NCBI RefSeq assembly: GCF_900141905.1
Contig: NZ_FQZF01000020.1
Coordinates: 1 to 64,000 of the forward strand
DNA from: Muricoccus roseus
GTDB taxonomy: Bacteria > Pseudomonadota > Alphaproteobacteria > Acetobacterales > Acetobacteraceae
Direction of reading: 5' to 3'
Length of the DNA stretch: 64,000 bases
A program made the translations under genes and the position numbers. Positions 24,340-34,279 of this stretch are shown piece after piece. Each line of letters starts with the position of its first letter. Position 1 is the stretch's first letter. The notes beneath the pieces are model-generated. The model saw only the letters and a list, made by a program, of their open reading frames with translations. It was not told where the DNA came from and ran no database searches.

Positions 24340-24879
24340 ATGCCTGACCGACTTTCCAGCCTCGCAGCGGCGATCGGGGCCCAGAACATCCCCGTGACCT
24401 GCCCGGCCCGTCATTCGGGCGACAACGACAATGCCGGTCCTGCGCAGGGCGATGTGGAGGCATCCGGCCCGCCCGAGCCCACCTGGGAAGGACCGGGCGC
24501 CATCCTGGCCCTCGGCGTCCAGAACGGACGTCACGGGCTCGGCGCCGTACGGGCCACGGTGGGGGAGGCAAGCGGCGATGCGGCGGCGGACATGGCCACG
24601 CTTCTTCGCCTCCTCACCCATTACGGCATGTGGATGGGCTTCGAGGGAGATGCCGAGCCGATCCGCCGGGGCAAGCTGCGCCAGCTGCCCGTGGAGGTGG
24701 GGGCACGGGGCAGGGTGGAGTACCGGCTGGATCTGCGCCGCATCATGCGGGGCTCCCAGCGCCTGATCGCCGATGGCACCATTCTGCTGAACGGCCGGCC
24801 CTCGGCGATGCTGGACGGCCTCTCCGTTGCCTTCCGCCCCAGCGCGGGCGGCGCCGGCCGCCGGCCGCGTCCAGGCTGA
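24340..24879 (+). CDS. FabA-like hotdog-domain protein, atypical
   Basis: Uncertain family. The last 70 residues of this 179-residue protein read like the C-terminal strand-helix part of a FabA-type dehydratase (GRVEYRLDLRRIMRGSQRLI, then ADGTILLNGRPSAMLDGLSV). The first 100 residues contain ATLLRLLTHYGMWMGF but I cannot place the catalytic His and Asp of FabA. It may be a non-catalytic hotdog protein or one dehydratase half. AGGAGGGG lies 11 bases before the ATG. It is convergent with the phosphatase gene and ends 15 bases from it. Confidence 0.5.
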   Translation: MPDRLSSLAAAIGAQNIPVTCPARHSGDNDNAGPAQGDVEASGPPEPTWEGPGAILALGVQNGRHGLGAVRATVGEASGDAAADMATLLRLLTHYGMWMGFEGDAEPIRRGKLRQLPVEVGARGRVEYRLDLRRIMRGSQRLIADGTILLNGRPSAMLDGLSVAFRPSAGGAGRRPRPG

Positions 24880-24894
24880 GGCGCGGAAGGGCGC

Positions 24895-26070
24895 TCACCC
24901 CCGGCGTACGGCCAGCACCGTGATGTCGTCCGCCTGCGGCGCCCCGCCGGCGAAGCCGGCCACGGCTTCCAGCACCGCCTCCACGACGTCCCGGGGCGGT
25001 GCCGCGCCCGTCGGACGCAGGGTCGCCGCCAGCCGGTCCCGGCCGAAGAAGCCATCGGCCCCGTCCTCGGCCTCGGTCACCCCGTCGGAGAAGAGGAACA
25101 GGGCCTCTCCCGCTTCCAGGGCCAGGGGGTCGGAGCGGTAGGGAAAGCCCTCCATGGCCCCGAGCGGGGGCTGACGCGAGAGATCCGCCATGGCGCGCGC
25201 GGAACCCTCCGTGAGGATGAAGGGCGGCTCATGCCCGGCCAGGGCGATGCGGCCGGTGCCGGATGCGGCGTCGATCACGGCCAGCACCACGGTCACGAAG
25301 GTCTGGCTCTCATTCTCGCGCGCCAGGTCGTCATTCGCATGGGCGAGGATGGCCGCGGGGTCGGGTGCGCCCCCGCCCTGCTCCACCAGATAGAGGGCGG
25401 AGGAGCGGATCAGGCCGAGGGTGCGCGCCATCGTCAGCCCCGCCGGCGCGCCCTTGCCCGCGACATCCGCCACGCAGGCCAGCAGCAGGCCGGGGCCGAG
25501 GCGAAGGGCGTCGTAGAGGTCGCCGCCCACCTGCCGCGCCGGGATCATGGCCGCGTGCAGGGTGAGGCCTGGCGGGACGATGGCGGCGAAATTCCGCGGC
25601 ACGAGGTCCAGCTGCGCGGCGCGGGCGCTTTCCAACTCGGCCTCCAGCGCGGCCAGGCGGTGATCGGCGAGGTCGCGCAGCCGCTTCTTCTCCAGCACGG
25701 CACCGAGCCGGGCACGGAGAAGCGGCGGGTCGAAGCTCTTGGGCAGATAGTCCTCGGCCCCCAGCTCGATGCAGCGGACGATCTTGTCCATTTCCGTCAG
25801 GGCGGAGATGACGATGACGGGCGGGGCCGCGCCGCGGGCCGCGTGCAGCGCCTCCAGTACGCCGATGCCGTCCAGCCGCGGCATCTCGAGGTCCAAAAGC
25901 ACCACGTCAAAGGCGCCCCGCTCGATGGCCGAAAGCCCCTCCACCCCGTCCACCGCCTCGGTGACGCGGATATAGCCCAGCTCGGCCAGGCGCTTCTTCA
26001 GTACCAGGCGGTTGAAGGAGGAATCCTCGACGACGAGGATGGAGACTGTGTCGTTCAGAGCCTCGCTCAC
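24895..26070 (-). CDS. Receiver-SpoIIE (PP2C) phosphatase
   Basis: This 391-residue protein starts at GTG 26070, overlapping the MCP stop by GTGA. It has a receiver (about 8-125; [14 protein letters not shown], phosphoacceptor in [13 protein letters not shown], Lys in PKSFDPP), a coiled linker, and a SpoIIE/PP2C phosphatase domain (about 170-390) with metal motifs [39 protein letters not shown] and ADDITVLAV. In partner-switching systems such enzymes dephosphorylate STAS antagonists. Here CheA probably controls the receiver and the STAS protein at 16239 is the likely substrate. Confidence 0.92.
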   Translation of the reverse strand: MSEALNDTVSILVVEDSSFNRLVLKKRLAELGYIRVTEAVDGVEGLSAIERGAFDVVLLDLEMPRLDGIGVLEALHAARGAAPPVIVISALTEMDKIVRCIELGAEDYLPKSFDPPLLRARLGAVLEKKRLRDLADHRLAALEAELESARAAQLDLVPRNFAAIVPPGLTLHAAMIPARQVGGDLYDALRLGPGLLLACVADVAGKGAPAGLTMARTLGLIRSSALYLVEQGGGAPDPAAILAHANDDLARENESQTFVTVVLAVIDAASGTGRIALAGHEPPFILTEGSARAMADLSRQPPLGAMEGFPYRSDPLALEAGEALFLFSDGVTEAEDGADGFFGRDRLAATLRPTGAAPPRDVVEAVLEAVAGFAGGAPQADDITVLAVRRG

Positions 26071-27728
26071 GCGGCCTTCCCCGCATCGGCGACGGCGAGG
26101 CTTTCGACCACCCGGCGCGTGTCGCTCGCGAGGCGTGACAAATCGATCATGGTCACGGTGATCTCCTCGGCGGCCGTGGCGTTCGACTGGCCGATGCGGT
26201 TGAGGGTGGAGACGCGCTCGTTGAGCCCGCCGACGGTCGCCTGCTGCTGTTCCATGGCCACGGCGATGGCCCCGGCGAGGCGTGCGCTTTCCGCTACCAT
26301 GTTTTCCAGCGCATCCATCGCCTCGCCCACAGCGGCGGCGGTGCCGCTGCCCTCCCGCGCGCGCCGGCCGGCGACGAGGACGACGTCGGCGACCTCCTGC
26401 GCCAGATTCTCGGTGGAGGCGGCAAGCGCGCGCACTTCCTCGGCCACCACGGAGAGGCCGCGGCCGTGCTCGCCGGCCCGGGCCGCCTCGATGGCGGCGT
26501 TGATGGCCAGGATGTTCGTCTGAGTCGCGACCTTGGCGATGGTGCCGGCGATTCGGGTGACGCGCTCGGTATCCTCGCCCACGGCGTCCACGAGCTCGAT
26601 CAGCGTGGTCACCTTCAGCAGGTTCTCGGTCAACACCGACTTCGCGCGCTCGGCCTGGTCCCGCGCCTCGCCGGTGGAACGGGAGACGTCGGCGATGGCG
26701 TCGGTGGTCTGGGCCAGGGCCTCGGCGGTCTGACGCAGCTCCGAAAGCTGGGTCATGGCGCCGTCGCTCACCTGCCCGATGGCGTCGGAGGCCTGGGTGG
26801 TGGCGATGGCGGTGCGGCGGGCATTCTCCAACGCCTGCTCGGTCAGGGCGCGGGCGGCGAGGAGGCTGTCCTTGAAGACGAGGACGGCTCGGGACATCTC
26901 GCCCACCTGATCCGTCCGGTCCGCCTCCGGCACCTCGGTTTCCAGCTGGCCGGAGGAGAGGCGGTCCATGGCGCGCGCCAGCCGCCCGACCGGCCGCGCG
27001 ATGAGGCGCAGCAGGACGAAGAGGATAAGGGCACAGCCCAGCAGCCCGGCCGCGCCGGCGCCCAGGATGATCCCGCGCGCTCGCGCGTTCAGCCGCAACG
27101 CCTCGGCCAGCGTCTCCGCATTGTGGCGCTGCACCACGCTGCGGGCGGCGAGGGTGAAGGCGTTGAAGCCGGACTGGGCATCGAGCCATTCCTCCTGCAG
27201 CGGGGCGAAGTCGCCACGGCGGGCTTCGGCGAAGGCGTCGCGCACGCGTTCGGCGAGCGGCCCCATGCGCTCGGCCATGTCGCGGGCGCCGCCGGTCACG
27301 ATCGGGTCGATCTCCGCCCCCAGGCGCCGCTCCACCTCGGCATAGGTGTCGCGCACGAGCTGCCCGTTGCGGGCCATGCGGCTGGCGGCGGGGCGGGGCT
27401 GCATCACGCCGGCGAGCACGCCGGTCATGCCGGAGGAGAAATCGGCGATGGTACCGGAGAAGCGGTCCAGCGCGGCATCGGCCTCGTGATCCGGGCCGGT
27501 GATGCGCCCGATGATGGCCGTCTGCCTTTCGCTCAGGAGCAGGGCGGTGCCGGTGAGCAGCCCGACCACGATGAGCATCAGCAGCGCGATCAGCGCCGCC
27601 CGCGTGCCGATCCGCCCCAGCAGGGCGCCGAGGCCCCGCGGCGGGGTGGCCCGGCCGAGGGCGGAGGCCGCGGCCCGCCCGCCCGCCGACGGATCGCCGG
27701 GCAACGGGGCGGGTTGGACGTTCTCCAT
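26067..27728 (-). CDS. Methyl-accepting chemotaxis protein
   Basis: The 553-residue receptor has two membrane helices (about 42-65 and 218-240), a periplasmic helical-bundle domain of about 150 residues, HAMP, and a cytoplasmic signalling domain whose hairpin tip reads [20 protein letters not shown] with [10 protein letters not shown] after it. No CheR-tether pentapeptide is seen at the C-terminus. The start at 27728 is the first ATG; a TTG start at 27764 is possible. It is the only chemoreceptor in the window and is translationally coupled to the SpoIIE phosphatase, so both probably serve the CheA encoded nearby. Confidence 0.92.
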   Translation of the reverse strand: MENVQPAPLPGDPSAGGRAAASALGRATPPRGLGALLGRIGTRAALIALLMLIVVGLLTGTALLLSERQTAIIGRITGPDHEADAALDRFSGTIADFSSGMTGVLAGVMQPRPAASRMARNGQLVRDTYAEVERRLGAEIDPIVTGGARDMAERMGPLAERVRDAFAEARRGDFAPLQEEWLDAQSGFNAFTLAARSVVQRHNAETLAEALRLNARARGIILGAGAAGLLGCALILFVLLRLIARPVGRLARAMDRLSSGQLETEVPEADRTDQVGEMSRAVLVFKDSLLAARALTEQALENARRTAIATTQASDAIGQVSDGAMTQLSELRQTAEALAQTTDAIADVSRSTGEARDQAERAKSVLTENLLKVTTLIELVDAVGEDTERVTRIAGTIAKVATQTNILAINAAIEAARAGEHGRGLSVVAEEVRALAASTENLAQEVADVVLVAGRRAREGSGTAAAVGEAMDALENMVAESARLAGAIAVAMEQQQATVGGLNERVSTLNRIGQSNATAAEEITVTMIDLSRLASDTRRVVESLAVADAGKAA

Positions 27729-27898
27729 GGACGGCAGGCTAGACGGCGCCCCCGGCAGGAACAAGGTGCCGGGGACGGGTGCGGAACGACCGGGCCGGAC
27801 CCGCCGAGGGGATTTGCCCTTCCCGCGCGGCGCGGCGATGCTGCGCCGCCCGCCGCCCCTTCCATGCTCGGAAACAGGGCGGCAGCCCGGAGGACGCC

Positions 27899-28606
27899 AT
27901 GCCCGAATACCCCTTCACCGCCGCGGACCTGGAGGCCCTTCGCGCCTGGGACACGCCGACCATCTGCAACGCGCTGGAGATGGTGGCCCCGCATCGCCGC
28001 GGCCATGGCTTCACCGTGCGGCCGCTGGTGCCCGCCTCCACCTCCCTGCCGCCGATCTGCGGCTTGGCGCGCACCGGCACCATCCGCGCGGCGGCCCCTT
28101 CCGGCCGCGCCAAGGAGGTGGACCGCGCCGCCCGCATCGGCTGGTACGAATACGTGGCGGAAGCCGCCATGCCGACCGTGGTGGTTTTGCAGGACCTGGA
28201 CGACACGCCCGGCACCGGCGCCTTCTGGGGCGAGGTGAACACCAATGTTCACAAGGCCATCGGCGCCCAGGGCTGTGTCACCAACGGCTCCATCCGTGAC
28301 CTCGACATGATCGCCCAGGGCTTTCAGCTCATCGCCGGGGCGGTGAACCCGTCCCATGCCTATGTGCATATCGTGCAGTACGGGCAGGAGGTCTCGGTGC
28401 ATGGCATGGCCTGCCATCACGACGCGGTGGTGCATGCCGACCGCCACGGCGCGGTGGTGATCCCGCATGACGCGGTGACGAAGATTCCGGCCGCCATCGA
28501 ACTGCTCTCCCGCCGGGAGAAGGTCATCCTTGACCTCTGCGCCTCCCGCGACTTCACCGTGGCGGCACTGCGCGAGGCCCTGGCGCGGGCGGACGAGATC
28601 CATTGA
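27899..28606 (+). CDS. RraA-family protein (HMG aldolase-like)
   Basis: The 235-residue protein has the RraA/dimethylmenaquinone-methyltransferase-like fold, with the start [18 protein letters not shown] and the active-site region [18 protein letters not shown]. In family members that are class II aldolases the Arg-Asp pair of this motif (G.RD) coordinates metal and substrate; others inhibit RNase E. Given the catabolic genes downstream, an aldolase or decarboxylase role is more likely. GGAGG precedes the ATG. The stop overlaps the TTG start of the methyltransferase. Confidence 0.85.
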   Translation: MPEYPFTAADLEALRAWDTPTICNALEMVAPHRRGHGFTVRPLVPASTSLPPICGLARTGTIRAAAPSGRAKEVDRAARIGWYEYVAEAAMPTVVVLQDLDDTPGTGAFWGEVNTNVHKAIGAQGCVTNGSIRDLDMIAQGFQLIAGAVNPSHAYVHIVQYGQEVSVHGMACHHDAVVHADRHGAVVIPHDAVTKIPAAIELLSRREKVILDLCASRDFTVAALREALARADEIH

Positions 28607-29289
28607 GCGAAGCAGCTTCCGTGACCGTGCTCACGCCCGAGGCGGCGCGGCTGATGGAGGCCGTGCACGGCACCGATATCTATGCCGGCTTCCAGCCTAT
28701 CCGCGCCCTGGACCTGCAGGGGTGGAACGGCACGCATCCCGCCCTGGCGCGCGCTGTGGAGGAGACGAAGCCCGCCGTCGCCTTCGATATCGGCGTCTGG
28801 AAGGGCCAGTCCGTCGCGCGCCTCTCCGAGGCCATGCGCCATGTTCGCCCGGATTCGGCGTTGCTGGCCATCGACACCTTCCTCGGCAGCCCTGGCCACT
28901 GGGACCGGACGCGGCCGGACCGGATCGTGGACAGCCTCGGCCTGGTGCATGGCTGGCCGAGCCTCTACTGGCAGTTCCTGTCCAACATGGTCCTCTCCGG
29001 CCATGCCGAGCGCGTGGTGCCCCTGCCGCAGACCAGCGACAACGCGGCGGTGATCCTGAAGCACCTTCGGATCCGTGCGGATCTGATCCATATCGATGCC
29101 GCGCATGAATACGAGCCGGTGAAGCGCGACATCGAGAATTACTGGGCGCTGCTGCGCCCCGGCGGGATCATGATCGGCGATGACTATCCCTGGCCCGGCG
29201 TGAAGCAGGCGGCCGACGAATTCGCGGCCGCGATGAAGCTGGCGCTCGAAGTGGATGGGCCGAAATGGACGCTGCGCAAGCCACGATGA
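28603..29289 (+). CDS. Class I SAM-dependent methyltransferase (Methyltransf_24)
   Basis: A 228-residue protein with a Rossmann SAM-binding motif AFDIGVWKGQSVARL, an acidic strand end LLAIDTFLG, and IHIDAAHEYEPVKRDIENY followed by LLRPGGIMIGDDY, which is typical of Methyltransf_24 proteins. The substrate is unknown. The TTG at 28603 overlaps the RraA stop (TTGA) and gives [13 protein letters not shown] at 28621 is the alternative start. Cotranscription with the RraA gene is likely. Confidence 0.85.
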   Translation: MSEAASVTVLTPEAARLMEAVHGTDIYAGFQPIRALDLQGWNGTHPALARAVEETKPAVAFDIGVWKGQSVARLSEAMRHVRPDSALLAIDTFLGSPGHWDRTRPDRIVDSLGLVHGWPSLYWQFLSNMVLSGHAERVVPLPQTSDNAAVILKHLRIRADLIHIDAAHEYEPVKRDIENYWALLRPGGIMIGDDYPWPGVKQAADEFAAAMKLALEVDGPKWTLRKPR

Positions 29290-29427
29290 AGCCGGCGGGG
29301 CGGGCTGGATGCTGCACACGAAGGCTTGGCCTTTTGGAGGCATCGGGAATGCCTCGTCGCGCGGCAGCGCGCCGCCCGGGCCGGCGGGATGAAAGCCGTA
29401 ATGGCGAGCACTGCCGTGGAGCGTGAT

Positions 29428-29862
29428 ATGCGCCCTGTCCTGTGCCGGGTCCGTCCGGAATGGGTGGACCATTACGGCCATATGAACCTCGCGCCCTATG
29501 TCGCGGTGTTCGACATGGCGACGGACCTCCTCTGGCCCTCCCTCGGCCTGGGGGAGGGGTTCCGGGCCCGGGGCCTTGGAACCTTCGCGGCCGAGAACTG
29601 GGTTTCCTATCGCCGGGAGGTCCGGCTGGAGGACCCGCTGGCCGTGGAGAGCGAGGTGCTGGCCAATGATTCCAAGCGCCTGCTGATTCGTCATCGCCTC
29701 TTCCAGGCCGAGGCGGGATTCGAGAGCGCCCGTTGCGAGTTGCTCTTCCTCTGCGTCGATCTGAGCCAGCGCAGGGTTTGTCTCTGGCCCGAAGACGTGC
29801 AGGCGAGCTTCGCTGCCGTGCCGGTCGGCGCGGCGCCGGAACGGCTGTCGCTGCGCCGCTAG
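29428..29862 (+). CDS. Thioesterase, 4HBT hotdog family
   Basis: The 144-residue protein begins MRPVLCRVRPEWVDHYGHMN, the active-site region of 4HBT-type acyl-CoA thioesterases (WVD.YGHMN), and continues with AVFDMATDLLWPSLGLG and FAAENWVSYRREVRL. Similar proteins act in carnitine breakdown, but the substrate here is open. The start at 29428 gives the normal length and has GGAG six bases before it; in-frame starts at 29389 and 29401 are possible. About 140 bases separate it from the aldolase gene. Confidence 0.8.
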   Translation: MRPVLCRVRPEWVDHYGHMNLAPYVAVFDMATDLLWPSLGLGEGFRARGLGTFAAENWVSYRREVRLEDPLAVESEVLANDSKRLLIRHRLFQAEAGFESARCELLFLCVDLSQRRVCLWPEDVQASFAAVPVGAAPERLSLRR

Positions 29863-30005
29863 TAGGGCAGGGGGTCGCTCTTTCAGAGGCAGGCTGCCTA
29901 GGCATTGGGCGCCAGTTGCACGGAAAGGGGCGATATTATCCGATATCCGGGTTGACGATCCTTCATGCCAGGGAGAACCATCCGCCCCTACGGAGGACCC
30001 CCCCG

Positions 30006-30788
30006 ATGAACGTTGCCCTGCGCCCCCGAGGCGAAGCCCCCGCCGGCATGAGCGCCGAGGAATGGGCCGTCCGCTGCGACCTCGCCGCCCTGTACCGGCT
30101 CGTGGCGCACCACCGGATGACGGACCTCATCTACACGCACATCTCCGCCCGCATCCCGGGCCCGGAGCACCATTTCCTCATCAACCGCTACGGTGTGCTC
30201 TTCCATGAGATGCGCGCGAGCGACCTGGTGAAGATCGACCTCGACGGCAACGTGCTGGAGGATGAGCCGCAGAGCCGGAAGGTGAACGCCGCAGGCTTCA
30301 CCATCCACTCCGCCATCCACATGGCGCGTGAGGATCTGACCTGCGTGGTGCACACCCACACCTCCGCGGGCATCGCCGTCTCCTGCCAGAAGCACGGCCT
30401 CCTGCCGATCAGCCAGCACGCGCTGAAGTTCTACGGCCACCTCTCCTATCACGGCTATGAGGGCGTCGCGCTGGATCTGGACGAGCGCGAGCGGCTGATC
30501 CACGACCTCGGCCCCACCAACAAGGCGATGATCCTGGTCAACCACGGCCTGCTGGTCGGCGGCCGTACCATCGCGGAGGCCTGGAACCAGATCTACTACC
30601 TCGAGCGCGCCTGCCAGGCGCAGGTCGCCGCCCTTTCGGGTGGCGCGGAGCTGGTCTTCCCGCCCGAGGCGGTGCGGCTGAAGACGGCGGCGCAGTTCAA
30701 CGGCCCGAACACGCTGAGCCATGCCCAGTTCTCCTGGGATTCCTCCCTCGCCCTGATCGAGGGCCAGGGCCGGGACTGGCGGTCTTGA
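30006..30788 (+). CDS. Class II aldolase/adducin-family protein
   Basis: The 260-residue protein carries the aldolase II zinc site: VVHTHTSAGIAVS with His residues, and VNHGLLVGG further on, plus YTHISARIPGPEHHFLIN at the start. The family includes fuculose-phosphate aldolase and decarboxylases; adducin-like members without clear substrate are common in such catabolic operons. It is the first gene of the probable amidohydrolase/ABC operon. Its stop overlaps the TTG start of the next gene. Confidence 0.88.
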   Translation: MNVALRPRGEAPAGMSAEEWAVRCDLAALYRLVAHHRMTDLIYTHISARIPGPEHHFLINRYGVLFHEMRASDLVKIDLDGNVLEDEPQSRKVNAAGFTIHSAIHMAREDLTCVVHTHTSAGIAVSCQKHGLLPISQHALKFYGHLSYHGYEGVALDLDERERLIHDLGPTNKAMILVNHGLLVGGRTIAEAWNQIYYLERACQAQVAALSGGAELVFPPEAVRLKTAAQFNGPNTLSHAQFSWDSSLALIEGQGRDWRS

Positions 30789-32422
30789 GCGAGCCCATCC
30801 TTCTCTCCGGCGGCCGCATCTTCCGCGGCTTGGCCGGGGGCTTCGCGGACGCCCTCCTGATCGCGGATGGGCGCGTCGCGGCCATCGGCACGAAGGACGA
30901 GGTGGCGGGCATGGCCCCCGCCGGCGTCCGGCAGGTGGATCTCGGGGGGCGGGTCGCGATTCCGGCCTTCAACGAGGCCCATATGCATCTGCTGCCCTAT
31001 GGGCTCGGCCTCAGCCAGGTGAATCTCCGCGCCGAGCAGGTGAAGACTCTCGACGAGGTGCTGCGCCGGATCGGCGAGGCGGCGAAGAAGGCCCCGAAGG
31101 GGAGCTGGGTTCTCGGCCGCGGCTACGACCATGGCGAGCTGGATATCGGCCGTCACCCGACGGCGGAGGAGCTGGACCGCGTCTCGCCCGACCATCCCGT
31201 CTATATCGTCCGCACCTGCGGCCATATGGGCGTGGCGAACAGCGCGGCGATGAAGGCCGCGGGCGTCGGCCACAACACGCCGGACCCTGAGGGCGGCGCG
31301 ATCGAGCGGAAGGGCGGCAAGCTCACCGGCCTGTTCATGGAGCGCGCCAAGCGCCTGATCATCGACGCGATGCCGATGCCCTCTGAGGACCATATGGTCG
31401 GGGCGATCGAGGCCGCGGGGCGCGACCTCGCGGCGCGCGGCTTCGCCACGGCCAGCGACATGAATGTCGGCATGACCGCCGGGCTGCACGAGATCGGCGC
31501 CTATCGTCGCGCGCTGGCCGAGGGCCGGCTGATGCAGCGCATGTGGCAGGTGCTGGCCGGCAACCCCGAAGGCATCGCCGAGGCGGCCTGGAACGAGGGC
31601 CTGCGGCCGGACCACACGGACGACATGCTCGCCTGGGGCGCCGTGAAGGTGTTCGGCGACGGCTCGGCCGGCGGGCTGACGGCGGCCTTCTTCGATCCCT
31701 ATCTGCAAAGCGCCGGCGGCGGCACCGGCATCTTCTGCTTCCCGGACGAGACGATGCACCGCCTTCTGGCGCTGTATCACCGCCAGGGCTGGCAGCTGGA
31801 CATCCACGCCATCGGCGATGCCGCGATCGAGCAGGTGCTGCTGGGCATGGAAAAGGCCGGCGCGCCGGACGCGCCCCTCGCTGGCCGCCGCCACCGCATC
31901 GAGCATTGCGGCTTCCTCAACGCTGATCAGCGGCGCCGGATGAAGGCGAATGGCATCATCCCCGTGCCGCAGCCGGTCTTCATGTACGAGTTCGGCGATC
32001 TCTACGTGAAGAACCTGGGAATGGAGCGCGCCGCCGCCGCCTACCCCATGCGGACCTGGCTGGAGGAGGGGCACCACCCCGCCGCCTCCTCGGACAGCCC
32101 CGTTTCCTCGGTCGATCCCTTCGGCAATCTCTTCACCATGCTCACCCGCAAGACGAACAAGGGCACGGTGCTGGGTCCGGAGGAGACACTGACGGCGGAG
32201 CAGGCCGTGCATTGCTACACCTGGTGCGGCGCCTATTCGCAATTCGCGGAAGGGCGGCGTGGCACGCTGGAGCCGGGGATGCTGGCCGATGTCGCCGTTC
32301 TCTCGAAGGACATCTTCGCCATCTCTCCGGATGAGCTGCTGACCACCGAGGCCGACCTCACGCTGCGCGGCGGCGAGCCCATCTTCGACCGCCACGGCGC
32401 CCTGCGCGCCGCGGCGGCCTGA
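30785..32422 (+). CDS. YtcJ-like metal-dependent amidohydrolase
   Basis: A 545-residue amidohydrolase_3 family enzyme. Visible metal and family motifs are PAFNEAHMHLLPYG (HxH), GRGYDHGEL, VFGDGSAGGLTAAFFDPY, DIHAIGDAAIEQV, RIEHCGFL and ASSDSPVSSVDPF. Such enzymes hydrolyse C-N bonds in amides or formamides. The TTG start overlaps the aldolase stop. With the second amidohydrolase and the importer downstream, it suggests uptake and stepwise breakdown of an amide-containing compound. Confidence 0.9.
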   Translation: MSEPILLSGGRIFRGLAGGFADALLIADGRVAAIGTKDEVAGMAPAGVRQVDLGGRVAIPAFNEAHMHLLPYGLGLSQVNLRAEQVKTLDEVLRRIGEAAKKAPKGSWVLGRGYDHGELDIGRHPTAEELDRVSPDHPVYIVRTCGHMGVANSAAMKAAGVGHNTPDPEGGAIERKGGKLTGLFMERAKRLIIDAMPMPSEDHMVGAIEAAGRDLAARGFATASDMNVGMTAGLHEIGAYRRALAEGRLMQRMWQVLAGNPEGIAEAAWNEGLRPDHTDDMLAWGAVKVFGDGSAGGLTAAFFDPYLQSAGGGTGIFCFPDETMHRLLALYHRQGWQLDIHAIGDAAIEQVLLGMEKAGAPDAPLAGRRHRIEHCGFLNADQRRRMKANGIIPVPQPVFMYEFGDLYVKNLGMERAAAAYPMRTWLEEGHHPAASSDSPVSSVDPFGNLFTMLTRKTNKGTVLGPEETLTAEQAVHCYTWCGAYSQFAEGRRGTLEPGMLADVAVLSKDIFAISPDELLTTEADLTLRGGEPIFDRHGALRAAAA

Positions 32423-32429
32423 GGGCGCC

Positions 32430-33368
32430 ATGGGCCGCCACGCCGTCCAGCGGCTGCTGATGGCCATCCCGGTCCTGTTCGGGGTGGTGCTGGTGGGATT
32501 CCTGCTGATGCAGGTGGTGCCGAACGACCCGGCTCTCGTGCGCGCCGGCCCCTCCGCCACGCCCGACGTGGTGGAGGCGCTGCGGCGCGACATGGGGCTG
32601 GACCGACCGCTCTACGAGCAGTTCGGGATCTATCTCTGGCGCCTCGTGCAGGGGGATCTCGGCGTCTCGATCATCAACAACGTGCCGGTGGTGCAGGAAC
32701 TCGGGAACACGGTCGGCCCGACGCTGGAGCTGATGTTCGCCAGCCTGATCTGGTCCATCCCGATCGGCATCGCGCTCGGCACCATCGGTGCCTACTGGCG
32801 CGGCAAGCTGGCGGACCGCCTGATCACCGCCTTCGCGGTGGCGGGGGGCTCCATCCCGGTGTTCTTCCTCGGCCTCGTGCTCATCTGGTATGTCGGCTTC
32901 AGGCTGCAGCTGCTGCCCTTCACCGGCCGCGCCGGCCCGCTCTGGACCGAGGAGGGGCTGAAGGCGATCATCCTGCCGGCGCTCACCCTCGGCGGCGTGT
33001 TCATCGGGCCGGTGGCGCGCATGACGCGCACGGCGGTGCTGGACGTGCTGGGTGTCGAGCATGTGCGCACGGCGCGCGCCAAGGGGCTCGGCGAGTTCAA
33101 GGTCGTCACCCGCCACGCGCTGCGCAACGCGCTGATCCCGGTCGTCACCCTGGTCGGCCTGCAGATCGGCTTCCTGCTGGGTGGCGCGGTGGTGACCGAG
33201 ACGGTTTTCTCCTGGCCCGGCGTGGGGCGCCTGGCCGTCGGCGCGATTCTCTCGGCCGATTTCCCGATGGCCCAGGGCACGATCATCATCCTCTCCCTCG
33301 GCTTCATCATCATCAACCTCGTGGTGGACGTGCTCTACGCGGCCCTCGATCCCCGGATGCGGACCTGA
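32430..33368 (+). CDS. Dpp-type ABC transporter permease, DppB-like
   Basis: The 312-residue permease begins MGRHAVQRLLMAIPVLFGVV and has six membrane helices with the DppB-type N-terminal region (MGLDRPLYEQFGIYLW) and the EAA-like loop VEHVRTARAKGLGEFKVVTR. It pairs with the permease encoded next (the stop and start overlap by one base) to import peptides or similar solutes. It lies 7 bases behind the YtcJ-like gene. Confidence 0.93.
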   Translation: MGRHAVQRLLMAIPVLFGVVLVGFLLMQVVPNDPALVRAGPSATPDVVEALRRDMGLDRPLYEQFGIYLWRLVQGDLGVSIINNVPVVQELGNTVGPTLELMFASLIWSIPIGIALGTIGAYWRGKLADRLITAFAVAGGSIPVFFLGLVLIWYVGFRLQLLPFTGRAGPLWTEEGLKAIILPALTLGGVFIGPVARMTRTAVLDVLGVEHVRTARAKGLGEFKVVTRHALRNALIPVVTLVGLQIGFLLGGAVVTETVFSWPGVGRLAVGAILSADFPMAQGTIIILSLGFIIINLVVDVLYAALDPRMRT

Positions 33369-34258
33369 TGAGCGCCACCGCTGAATCCACCCCGCTGCCT
33401 CAGGCGCAGGAGGCGGCGCCGCCGAAGCGGCCGGGCACGCTCTCCCGGCTGATGCGCGAGCCCGCAGCCGCCTTCGCCATGGTGCTCGTGGTGCTGGTGC
33501 TGGGGGCGGCGATCCTCGCCCCGGTGCTCTCCCCCACCGACCCCTATGACAACGACCTGTCTCTCGCCATGCAGGCTCCCGGCTCGCCCGGCCTGCCGCT
33601 GGGCGCGGACGCCCAGGGGCGCGACATGATCACCCGCCTGCTCTATGGGCTGCGGATCACGCTGCTCATGGGCTTCGCCTCGGTGGTGCTGGGCGGCGGC
33701 GTGGGCGCGCTGGTCGGCTTCGCGGCGGCCTTCTACCGCCGGATCGACGGCTTCCTGATGCGGCTGATGGACGTGATGCTGTCCTTCCCCGCCATCCTGT
33801 TCGGCCTGGCGCTGGCGGCCATCTTCGGCCCGGGCATCCCGGCGGTCGTGCTGGCGCTCTCGGTCGCCACCGTGCCTCTGATGGCGCGCATCGTGCGCGG
33901 CTCGGCGCTCGCGATCATGGGGCTCGACTACATCGAGGCGGCGCGGGCGACCGGCATGTCCGATGCGCGCATCATCCTGCGGCACGTGGCGCCGAACTGC
34001 CTGTCCTCCATCTTCGTCTTCGCCACCCTGCGCTTCGGCCAGGTGATCCTGCTGGGCTCCGCGCTCTCCTTCCTCGGCCTCGGCGCGCAGCCGCCAACGC
34101 CGGAGCTGGGCGCGATGGCGAGCGACGGCCGCAACTTCCTGTTCTTCGCGCCGCATATCGCGGTGATCCCGTGCGTCGCCATCTTCGCGGTGGTGCTCGC
34201 CTTCAACGTGCTGGGGGATGCGTTGCGCGATGCGCTCGACCCCCGGCTCCGCGCCTGA
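33368..34258 (+). CDS. Dpp-type ABC transporter permease, DppC-like
   Basis: This 296-residue permease has a short hydrophilic N-terminus, a membrane helix, the DppC marker LGADAQGRDMITRLLYGLRI and the ATPase-contact loop LDYIEAARATGMSDARIILR. It is the second half of the channel with the DppB-like protein. A ribosome site follows its stop, and the binding-protein gene begins 21 bases later. Confidence 0.93.
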   Translation: MSATAESTPLPQAQEAAPPKRPGTLSRLMREPAAAFAMVLVVLVLGAAILAPVLSPTDPYDNDLSLAMQAPGSPGLPLGADAQGRDMITRLLYGLRITLLMGFASVVLGGGVGALVGFAAAFYRRIDGFLMRLMDVMLSFPAILFGLALAAIFGPGIPAVVLALSVATVPLMARIVRGSALAIMGLDYIEAARATGMSDARIILRHVAPNCLSSIFVFATLRFGQVILLGSALSFLGLGAQPPTPELGAMASDGRNFLFFAPHIAVIPCVAIFAVVLAFNVLGDALRDALDPRLRA

Positions 34259-34279
34259 CATACAGAGGGGACCAAGAGA

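Noticed and set aside
29930-29960. Repeated CGATAT around 29930-29947 as a regulator site before the aldolase operon
   Set aside because: The units are only six bases and unevenly placed; no matching -35/-10 pair or regulator gene supports an operator.
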